From Rapana venosa (lineage: Eukaryota; Mollusca; Gastropoda; Neogastropoda; Muricidae): DNA of 64,000 nt. Both the position numbers and the translations under genes were made by a program. The notes under the pieces were generated by a model. That model made no database searches. It worked only from the letters and a program-made list of their open reading frames with translations, and was not told where the DNA came from. Location: assembly GCA_028751875.1 (NCBI GenBank), contig CM054158.1:15179992-15243991 (forward strand). Reading direction: 5' to 3'. Position 1 is the stretch's first letter. Each line of letters starts with the position of its first letter. Of the stretch, positions 10,089-19,188 are shown one piece after another.

Positions 10089-13000
10089 TAGGGGAGGGGG
10101 GGGGGGAGAGGTTTGGGCCTGACTGACTGGGGGGTAAGATTTTCAACCCGACCCGGAAAGGTTGGACTGATTTGGACCTGACCCAATGGTAAAGAGATGG
10201 TTTGGATTTAGGGAAATGGCTGTGAAACGTTAGACTGGATTTTGGATCTGGCTGGGGGGGGGGGGGGAGTGCCTGGTTAGGGGAAGAAAACAAAATGAAT
10301 TTTAGTGCTTGCCAAGTTGTTTTTTTAAAAAAAAAAGAAAGTATACCATATGCAGTGACTAGCTGGAAAGTTGGCCTGTGCTGTGTGAGCTTGTATGCCC
10401 AGGTTTATTGCTTGATTTAATTGATGTCTTTTACATTAATTAAGCGATATCAGAATATCATGCCTGTGTGTGTGTAAGTGTGAGTGTGCATGTATGAATG
10501 TTTTTATTTTGGTATTTTGTAGAGTGCTCTAATTTTGGCATTTTGAATAGTTCTCTTCTGGCATAATTACCTAAACATAATGTAGTATGTTTCTATCGCT
10601 GAAAACAAGCATACAAAATGTACTTCTACCACTACAGATGACAATGTGATAAATCACACACCAACCTCTTTCCTCGCATTCACAGCCTTAAGCACAAAGT
10701 CCCGAGCAGGCAGCCACACTGTTTTGTAGTAGTTCACACGATCCATAAACTCCGCTCCCACCAGTTCAAATGCACGCTGGAAACACGCCTGTACAGACAA
10801 AAGTTAAGTGTGATGATAAAATCATCAAATTCACCTTCAGAATGTTGACAATAAAAGTAAACAAAGTCACACAATCCCTAAATATCCAGCCGATGACAGA
10901 AAATTTGATATTCAGGGACTCTTTTGCCATGATCTAGAGTCATGAAATAAAAGATATCCTGGTAAGCAACTACGTTATTTGAAAACATGCAGGTTCAGTG
11001 GTCGCAAACAGTTTTACAGATTACAGGTCCAATCTTTAAAACCCCAAGGTAAAGAAATACAAAAACGCTCACAGACAAATGCACTTTTAGCTTTGGTACC
11101 TCATTGGATAGGAATCGCCTGTGGGGATGCCGGGGACCGTGTCAGTATAAAAAGCATCCCCTGGAAATACTGTGCAAGAAATTTCCTCTTTTCTATCGCT
11201 CTTTGTTTCTGCCTTGTTTCTTTTCTTCCTGTCACCTTCTTATTTTCTGCCTTCTTGGTCCATTCTCCTGTCTTTTTTCCAGAAAGACTTAAAGATAACA
11301 ATTCTCCTTGTGCTGAAGTCGGATGTGCTGGACCCAACCTGCAAGGCGCTTAAAGGCAGCATTTTCACTTATATAACTGACAACAATAGTTACTGTCTGA
11401 GCATTTGACGATGAAGAAAAAGAATTTGATAGGAACAACACATGGAGATCCCACAGACAACGATAGTAGTGACAATGAAAATGTCCCAAGGCAATGACAA
11501 TAATGCATCGTACCATTTCATCGACATTTTTCTCATTCCACTTTGGATTACATCCCCCCACTCGACTGCTCAGGTTGGTTGATATTCTGTACCTGCAACA
11601 AAAATAAAACAATATTAGAACAACAACAAAAAGCTTAGAGGAAAAGAATCTATCATGCACATAGTTCTACATAACAAAATGATTTTAGAAAAAGAATATA
11701 CTCAAATACACTCAGACTCTAATACGAATGTACAAGGTGTAATGTGATTACGCACACAAAAATTAAGGTAAAAATGACTATTCAGTGAGTCAGAGTGCAT
11801 CCAAAGTGACTGACAGACTTCTTTTATCGTTGCTATTAGTAATACTTGACAAGAATAAACTGCGGTAAAACTGAAGAGCAAAATACACTTTGATTTGTGG
11901 GGAAAAATCATAAACACTGCCGAAAGTGGAAATGTCAGCTTGGTCTATGTACAGCAACACTTCTAACACTTTAATAATAATAAATGGAATTTTTAGAAAG
12001 ATGAATCTTGAACAGTAAACCAATCAACTTCCAACACTTTACCTTGGCTCTTCGTCAGTAGCGTTGATTCCATTGTCAATGGCATCCACCTCTTCCACAA
12101 AATTCTCATACACCTTATCGTAGATCAGGTCTGTCACTGAGTCAGTGGGGGGCAGTTCAAGCAGCTGTGCCAGAATGTGGTGACCAAAATGGAGATAGAC
12201 AAGACCAGCCGAACTCAGCTTTGTCACCCATTTCTTCTCTGGCCGCAGACTGCTCATGGTCTCTGAGAAAGACCTGCACACCAACACCAACAACGAAAGC
12301 CAGGAGAAACCGAGTGACTGATTGTAACGGATTGGTAGTCCAGCCTACAAAAGCGCCTGTCTAGATCACAAGTCCTGGAATTTAACCCTTATGCTTTTAC
12401 CCCATGCATGGGTCATACAGAGTGATATGGAATGGATGCTAGTCTTTCAGGTAAGAGGAGAAACCAAGACCTTGTGTGCATTATGTATAAAAGACACATA
12501 AAAAGAAATCCACAGCAAGTAGACAGAGTTCTTCCTGGCAAAATTCTGACCCACCACCCCACTAAAATCCACTTTTATAGGGGTACTGATACATACATCT
12601 AGAGTCAGAATGAAAAAAGGGGGTAGAATATTGTGGTGATGCACTTTCCATGGAAACAGATGTCACAGTGTGACTCCCAATTTCATAATTGTAGAACAAA
12701 TTTGCTACACAAGCAACAGTGTAATTTAGAAATGCTGTACATGATAAGTGACAATTAATTGGAAGAAAACAAGTAACATTTCACTTAGTCATTCAATGCC
12801 TCTCAATTATGTTTTTCTCTGTTTCTTAGAATACATATCAAATAACAAAAACAAAAAGTAAGCGTGGGGAAATTTACAAAAAAACACACAGAGTAATTAA
12901 TAAAATAAAACAAGAACAAAAATAAGAAAAAATAAAACACATACCAATAAAAGATAACACAAACATAAAAAAACAACCAATCAAAAAGAAAAGTTCACCA

Positions 13001-14577
13001 CAAACTGACCTCTGGTGGTGATCGTAACGGTGACTGGCAGGATCGTACACCCCTCCCACATCCACAACTATGTCGCACTGCTCCAGCAGCTTAGGATCTC
13101 GAGTTCTGCAGCCACAACATGTCTGACATACACCAACAATGAAACACATGCTCCAACAAAGTCTGAAGATTTTAACACCACTACCAAAAACAAACAGCAA
13201 GCAAACAAAAACAAACAGCAAGCAAACAAACAAACAACCCCCCCCAAAAAAAAACAACCCAACCCCAACCTTAAGGTTGGTATTTAAATACTACACAACC
13301 AATTTTATACAAAAGATCTGGATGGTAAAAGGTATTAGGTAGTGATGCTGATGGTATTAATGCATGTTCAAATATCACTTTCTTGTTTTTTCGGTTTCAT
13401 CTCTACCAGTCCCCATCTCCTCTTCCCCTACCCAAAATTTATGCAGTGAAGCAAATATATTCATGCATATACACACGAGCGCATGCACACACACATGCGC
13501 GCGCACACACACAGAGAGTCACACGGGGAACACAAACCTACAAAACAACCAATCAAAAAGAAAAGTTGGGGGACGGGATAGCCTAGTGGTTAGAACATTG
13601 CGCTGGCAATATGACAACCCGGGTTCAATTCCCATTCAAGGGGATATTTTTCCCTGGAGTTAACATCAGTGCAGACTCCACTCTCCCCAAAAGTCTTTCG
13701 GATGAGACTATAAACCGAGGATCCTTGTGCAAACGCATGCAGAACATCTTGTGCACATGTTAAATCCTGTTAAATCTTTTTGGAAGAGTAGGCCATTGTG
13801 TACCGGCAGAACAGATGACAGAATTTACAAAATCACATACATACGGGAACTGGATGTAAAAAAAGCACATAAGTGCTTATTCCATTATCCTTGATATAAA
13901 AGATAAGAAAAAAATAATAATAAACACACACACACACTACATTACACATTGTATAATAATGATCACTTTGGGTGGAGAGACTTTAAATTTAAAAAAGAAA
14001 AGAAAACACACACATACAGATTTCGGCTAAAATCACAAAACAATAACTAAAATTCAAATTTTTCAAAGTAAATAACAAAGAAACATAACAACCATTTACT
14101 GATTTAGGACATGACAAAAACACAGTAATGGCCACAATGATGTGAATCACAAATTTACATAATTCATGTTTTAACATTTTAATGTAACCACTCTTAGTCT
14201 TACCTGACGATTTCGGCATCTTTATACTGAGGCAGCTGTTTCAGCATGAAACAAGCCAACACTTCATCACAGTGAAAAGTCCCATTGTGTGTGCCAATCT
14301 TTACCATACTGCGTGCTTTCTTTGCTGCTGGTTCACCGCTCATTACCAGTGTCCTCACAACTTGGATCAACTTCTTGCTTGGGTCAAGCTTAATAAGGAC
14401 TGACCTGCAATTAAAACATTCAGTTAAGACAATCAATTTACATTCGGTTATAATATGAAGCCTGGAAGTTTGGTTCGTGGTGTGTGTGTGTAATTCTTTT
14501 AATATGAATCTTTTAATTTGAGGATAATGCATTAGAAGCACTAATGTGTTTTTACATTTCATTTAACTACATCCAGT

Positions 14578-14634
<57 letters not shown>

Positions 14635-17337
14635 CATGCAAAAAGTGATGATGAAGTGTAGGCTTTGTGCCTGTGTGCACATTCAATGATTCATACAATT
14701 GCCAACCTAACAACTGTCTTAAGTACTAGCTGTCACAGTTCGCACACTTCTGCACATTATTCCGTGCATAACTCCATGCTATTTCATTCTCTGTGTGTCT
14801 GGGTGCTAGTGTCTTCCTGAATTCATGTGCGCATTTTTCACGTATGTGGTGAACTCCAGCTTAGTGGCATGCACAATCACTTTTCTCTGCAATTTTGCCA
14901 GAGTGCATAACCTTTATGTGCATGCGTGTTGTGTTTGTATACATTTGAATTTGTAAAAACTATTGATTGTAACTGGCTGCATGTGAATGAGTGGGATGAA
15001 CGAAAGCGCTTTGATTTGTTTTTTGCAAGATATAGTGCTATATAAATTCCATGTATTATTATTATTATTAGCTTCTCATGAAGTTTCTGGTCGTGAGTTA
15101 GGGTTTGCATCATCAGCTGAGTAGCAGTAGCTTTAAATAGGAGGAGGTCTTGACTTGAGTTAGGAGGAGAGTCAGTCTTTGGCTGAAGAAGTCCGTTGGT
15201 TGCTGTTCCAGCATTGGCTGTTGGGTGCCGCATGGTGTTGTGTCTCTATTTTGGAGAGCAGGGGGGAGCAGTACCTTGAAGTAGTTCAGGCTCCTGTGAA
15301 CCCAGTCTTCATTCTTCGTTGTTACGTCGTGTCCGTCCTGTCAATGTCGTCCTTGAGGTGGAGGAGTGCGCCGTACTTCCTGTGGTGTTGTGTTTCTACT
15401 TGGAGAACAGGGGGGAGCAGTCAAGTTCAGGCTCCTGAGAACCAGTCTACGTTCTTCGTTTATGCTGTCAGTCTTATCATATTTCCTGGGGTGCAGGACT
15501 ACACCTTGTTCTTTCTCAGTGACAGGTGAGGGACGTTTTGTAGATATGATTGAGTTCCATGTTCCTTGTGCTGTTGTGGTGATTGTCATTGAGTGTCTTG
15601 TGTCAACATAGCGCGTAGATGGCTGGTTCATGAACACATTAATTAATGTAGAATGTTTTCAAGGGAGGTTTCCTGTCTTAAGATTTATTGTCCATTAGGT
15701 AAATTCAGGACTTTTCTTTAGTAAACTGTAGGATGCTTATCTTTAATCTGTTTTTAAACGCTCACATTTTGGTCAAGAAAGTTCTCATTTGTATGTGAAA
15801 CAGTATTTCCTAAGTTTAAATTGACATGGGTGAGTCCTGAGTGATTTGGGATTAAGTGCAATGTCGTGTGTTAAGCAGTTGTGTGTGGTTATTATTTTGC
15901 TGTAAGAACAATTCTTTTGTGGAAGAGTGTTTTTAAGGGTATTTTAAATTAACTATATTTGAATATGAACGATTAAGGAATAGACATCAGTCGTCGTTTA
16001 TTCAAATGTAAATGATTTCTTGGGTATACAGGGTAGAGTTTTTGGGTGAATAAGCAATTTGTCAGCTTGGAGGACACAAAGGAAATAACCTTTGTTGCCT
16101 TAGCGCTAGTTATGGGCATACCTGAGGAACGTTAAGTATTGCTGTTCCAGGTTCCTGTAGGTGCCTCCAGTGGTGGAGTTGTGCCTGGAGAGGGTGCAGC
16201 CCGGTGTGCCCTAAGGAGTCACTGATGGCTTGTCCTTAACCCTCTGTCCCTTTATCCCCTGGATCCACCTTTTTCCCCCACCACCCGTTTCCCTTCTCCC
16301 TGCTGCCCTGTCCACCCGTGACCCTCTTTGAGGACTTCAGCCTGCCCCTGAGCTACCCCATCATGGTGGCAGCATGTGAAAGTCGAGTTGTGACTGTGAG
16401 GGAAGTGGCTTCTGAACTGTGAAGAGGGGAGGTATTATAGATCATAGAATTTAAAGTGTGATTGGTGATTGAATCTGTGTGTGTGCAAGCGAGTTTTAAG
16501 TATTTGTCTGATGTGATTTTGATTATGGGGAAGTAAAGTCTGGAACTTTTCTTCTGTGTTTTGTGTTTGTTGTTGTTGGGAAGATAGAGAGGGAAAGGAA
16601 AGGTGACACTAGCAAAATAGTAATTTGCCTGAATACAATTCACAACCATCATAGCTTACTACTAGAAGCACAGATACTGGGCAATCTTCATCACAATACC
16701 TGTCTGTCATGCCTGCAAATAAATCTGATGACCCATAACCATTACGAACAAACTAGGCCTAAGTAGCATTACTACATTAAATACAAAGCCTTGTCACTTG
16801 TCAGTATCAATCATGATCAATGTACATTGTATCATCAGCATGCCCTGGCTACATAATCATGATCAAGCCAAGCAAACTACTACACAGATCAGCACAGGTG
16901 CACTTTCTTCGTTTATACTACACTCTCTTACAAGATGAAAGAACAGATTGTTAAAAAAACGATCAAATGTCCCAAACAACTCAATCAACTGACCCTCCCC
17001 GTGCCCTCTTTACACCAAGGTGTGTGAGATCTTTTTAAACTGAAGATCTCACACCACCTTAATTAAAAAGCTTATGAGCTGATTTTCTTCATTCAGTCCC
17101 TAAATTTCCACAGGAAAGAAAATCATGTAATCACAACAACAGCTTTCTTTCCGTAACAAAACAACACATGTAATGATGTATTCACTCTGTGCACTCTGGG
17201 ACAAGATCGAAAGTAGACACGAGAGGGAAAAGCAAACCATCTAGATAATAATTAGAATACAAAAGAATCCACCTTTTCCAACCCTAACACAAAGCCGAAT
17301 TCAAATGTGTAATTGATCCTCCGACGTACCTGAACAT
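9116..17337 (-). CDS. MYG1: MYG1 exonuclease (UPF0160 / DHH-like family), eight coding exons
   Basis: MYG1 is a 3'-5' RNA exonuclease reported to act in nucleolus and mitochondria. Minus-strand coding exons are 17337-17330, 14404-14204, 13105-13010, 12273-12043, 11592-11514, 10788-10666, 10019-9844 and 9286-9116. All introns are GT-AG and all phases agree. The predicted product is about 361 residues, close to the usual 340-380. Visible motifs are HNGTFHCDE (42-50) and DVGG...HRYDHHQR (85-102), the metal-binding His/Asp cluster, then KLSSAGLVYLHFGH and NFVEEVDAIDNGI. The first 35 residues are basic and hydrophobic, and fit a mitochondrial presequence followed by a KKAR cluster. The last exon carries a one-base shift near 9230. 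The gene lies divergently from DCAF7; its neighbour downstream is the zinc-finger gene on the same strand. Confidence 0.93.
9388..9462 (+). mobile_element. 3' terminal fragment of the CR1/L2-like LINE
   Basis: It contains CGCTTTGATTTGTTG, then a variant of CAAGATATTGCGCTATATAA, then ATTCCAT and a (TTA)n tail. This is the same terminus seen at 14896-15071, 35217-35505 and 61567-61800. Confidence 0.7.
10062..10108. repeat. Poly(T)-poly(G) tract in a MYG1 intron
   Basis: A run of T followed by interrupted G runs. A shorter G run lies at 10254-10267. The proline-rich open frames read from the opposite strand are artefacts of these runs. Confidence 0.8.
11107..11376 (+). repeat. Dispersed repeat with a TATA-like box, copy 1
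   Basis: It aligns along its whole length with the minus strand of 58153-57900. Shared landmarks, in order, are GTGGGGATGCCGGGG, GTCAGTATAAAAAGCA, a pyrimidine-rich block, CTTCCTGTCACC, CTTCTTGGTCCAT, GACTTAAAGATAA and GGCGCTTAAAGGC. The TATA-like element near 11144 suggests a promoter-bearing end such as an LTR, but no flanking element was identified. It lies in a MYG1 intron, opposite in strand. Confidence 0.65.
12328..12665 (+). mobile_element. SINE family B, diverged copy
   Basis: It shares with 6413-6781 the GTAGTCCAGCCTACAAAAGC head region, the GCATTATGTATAAAAGACACA phrase, the CTTCCTGGCAAAATTCTGAC phrase and the 3' GGTGATGCACTTTCC segment. It lies in a MYG1 intron on the opposite strand. 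Confidence 0.65.
13567..13906 (+). mobile_element. SINE family A, full-length copy
   Basis: The tRNA-like head GGGATAGCCTAGTGGTTAGA holds the A box, and CGGGTTCAATTCCC (13619-13632) the B box. The core GGATGAGACTATAAACCGAG and the 3' end AAAAAGCACATAAGTGCTTA then ATTCCATTATCC follow. The head resembles a tRNA of about 70 nt but lacks an intact acceptor stem, so it is a pol III retroposon and not a tRNA gene. Confidence 0.88.
14511..14582 (-). mobile_element. SINE family A, 3' end fragment, minus strand
   Basis: The plus strand shows TTTGAGGATAATGCATTAGA then AGCACTAATGTG and CATCCAGTCC, the reversed tail of family A, followed by a (GT)n tract. Confidence 0.65.
14582..14634. repeat. (GT)n microsatellite
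   Basis: Dinucleotide repeat with one TT interruption. Confidence 0.95.
14896..15071 (+). mobile_element. 3' end of the CR1/L2-like LINE
   Basis: It matches the end of the 33.7-35.5 kb copy: GCCAGAGTGCATAACC, CATTTGAATTTGT, GCGCTTTGATTTGTTTTTTG, GCTATATAAATTCCAT and a (TTA)n tail. Here the GT-rich tract between the first two landmarks is short (CATGCGTGTTGTGTTTG). Confidence 0.75.
15235..15480. repeat. Two tandem copies of a roughly 150-bp unit
   Basis: The phrases GTGTTGTGTCTCTATTTTGGA, GAGCAGGGGGGAGCAGT, TTCAGGCTCCTG and TCTTCGTT occur in the same order in 15235-15330 and 15386-15460. The function is not recognised. Confidence 0.7.
15481..17320. other. Unassigned part of the first MYG1 intron
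   Basis: A GC-richer block at 16140-16430 ends in a purine run, GTGAAGAGGGGAGG (16420-16433), that could be a polypurine tract of a decayed LTR element, but no LTR pair or coding remnant was found. The rest is AT-rich and unrecognised. Confidence 0.35.
17330..17337 (-). CDS. MYG1: First coding exon of MYG1 (8 nt, Met-Phe-Arg)
   Basis: ATGTTCAG is followed by a GTACGT donor, and joins in phase to the exon starting at 14404 (acceptor TTGCAG). The join yields a basic N-terminus upstream of the internal Met at residue 24. The evidence is splice-site and frame consistency only; translation could instead start at 14343. Confidence 0.55.
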
Positions 17338-18277
17338 ACACTGGCACTGGAAGTTATAATCAGGCCAAAACGTAACAGAAATATCAGGGATAAGGTTAAC
17401 AAAAGCCGGTTCAGCCGTCTGTTGTGGAGAAACAAGCATGGAGATTATCTTCAAATGGGATGTTAAGTGACTGAGTTTACGCAAATGTCCCATTGGATAT
17501 ATGGCAGAACAAAGTATATTTATTTTTTTCAGAGAAATAAAAAATAGCAAATACACAAATTTTCAAAATTTTTTAAAAACTTTTATTAAATTTTTTTTAT
17601 TGCAATACTTAATTTTCTATGTGAAATATTACTAATATTTTGCCTTATACTCCGTAATATCGTGATCATTGCTAGTTTTAAGACTCAAGACAGACCGGAA
17701 ACGTGGGACGGAGATATACTGGTCGCTAAAGCTAGAAGAGCCAATGGTAAATAATTTGAAGATAACATGTTCCACTATGGCGATTAATGCATTTGTAACA
17801 TATTCTAGTGTTTTGGGCACATTCATGTGTTTATTTGCGTTCCATCATACTCAATCTAAATTCTTACTGTTTGTTTTAAATGAGTGTATCTGTCTGCAAA
17901 TTGTAGAATGGTGGTCATCTTGCCCAGTTTTGACCGTTTACAAATGAATGTACCGAACTGTCTTGGTCTGAAACGCTTGCATATTTCTATCAAGTTACTT
18001 ATTCATAAGAACTCTCTTTAAGTCATAAATTAAATGCGCAAAGCTTTAACTTTAATTGCCAGTACTTTTAGAGAAGATAAAAAAAATCAGATGTGAACAG
18101 TATGAGATCTGAACCATATAAGAATGGGTCAGTCATGGGTCACAATCCACAGTTGCGGCTCAGGCTGCCCTGTCCATAATTTTATTTATTAATTACATAT
18201 GTTCTATCACAGACACTTGCGTGTACTCTTGCGCGCGCGTGCACACACACACACACACACACAACACAGAGTACACA

Positions 18278-18382
18278 TGGGATAGCCTGGTGGTTAGAGT
18301 GATGTATTCTGATCTGCTGACCCCCTTGGATTCCAGCAGGTGGACAAAAAACTCAACAGTCTTAGGTCATTCCACCCCAACA

Positions 18383-18414
<32 letters not shown>

Positions 18415-18548
18415 TCATCTCTCTCTCTCTCTCATCCCCCTCTCTCTCTCCTCTCTCTCTCACACCACACACATATATTTCCATAAGAGGGGGGACTGGA
18501 TGTAAAAAAGCACATGGGTGCTTATTCATTATCCTCAAAATAAAAGAC
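18278..18548 (+). mobile_element. SINE family A with internal (CT)n block
   Basis: The head GGGATAGCCTGGTGGTTAGA is at 18279-18298 and the tail GGACTGGATGTAAAAAAGCA at 18493-18512. The centre is replaced by a (CT)n stretch at 18392-18460. A (CA)n tract precedes it. Confidence 0.75.
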
Positions 18549-18561
18549 TGTCTTTGAAGAG

Positions 18562-18690
18562 GATTTTTCCTCAGGAGTTAACACCAGTGTCGACTCCACT
18601 CTCCCCCAAAGTCCTTCCGATGAGACTAGAGACTATAAACCGAGGCCCTGTGTGCGAATGCACGCAGAACATCTTGCACACATGTTAAAA
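18562..18690 (+). mobile_element. SINE family A, internal fragment
   Basis: It contains CAGGAGTTAACACCAGTGTC, CCGATGAGAC...ATAAACCGAGG and CACGCAGAACATCTTGC, the central domain that the neighbouring copy lacks. Confidence 0.7.
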
Positions 18691-19188
18691 TTGTCTGTCT
18701 CCTCCCCTCCTCCTTGTCTACCTGTCTCCTCCCCTCCTCCCTATCTACCTGTCTTGTCTGTGTCTGTTGGAATATTTGTAGGATGAAGTAGTTCTGTGGT
18801 TAGAGTGTTGAAGCTTGTGTGACCTGATGGTAACTGAGAGTAAGGGGTTCAGGTCATTGCTGTGGGTTGTCGAGTCATGATAAAGCAGAAACAAAATAAA
18901 TGATAAAACATGGACTTTTTTTTTCTCATGAATTTCAGTAAAAAAAATTGAAGGTACATTTATTTCGCTTTCGACCATTGTCACTTTTTCTTGTTTGTTT
19001 TTTTGTTTTTGTTTTTTTAAAGTTTAGCTACAAGGGTCATTTTCAGAAAATAAAGAAATTTCAGCTTTATTTATCAAGCATCATGGTGTGTGTAACCACA
19101 CCACAGTATGCAAGGATTGGGGGAAGGACAGAACACTTAAACTCCAACAGGGGGAAGCTGACAGGGTGATTGATGCCTGCTGTTGCAG

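Larger units (their letters stand above)
17341..19188. other. Interval between MYG1 and the first visible DCAF7 exon
   Basis: A divergent promoter region is expected here. I searched by eye for the N-terminal WD40 exons of DCAF7 on both strands and found none. It holds SINE fragments and CT-rich repeats at 18278-18690. Confidence 0.5.

Noticed and set aside
9884..10293. Proline-rich open frame opposite poly(G) runs
   Set aside because: It overlaps a genuine MYG1 exon in the wrong frame and consists of homopolymer translation.
13567..13640. Possible tRNA gene with A and B boxes (also at 18279, 29101, 53449)
   Set aside because: No complementary acceptor stem, and each is followed by the same SINE body and tail.
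17669..17947. Candidate first exon of DCAF7
   Set aside because: The translated text has no resemblance to the conserved N-terminus of DCAF7.
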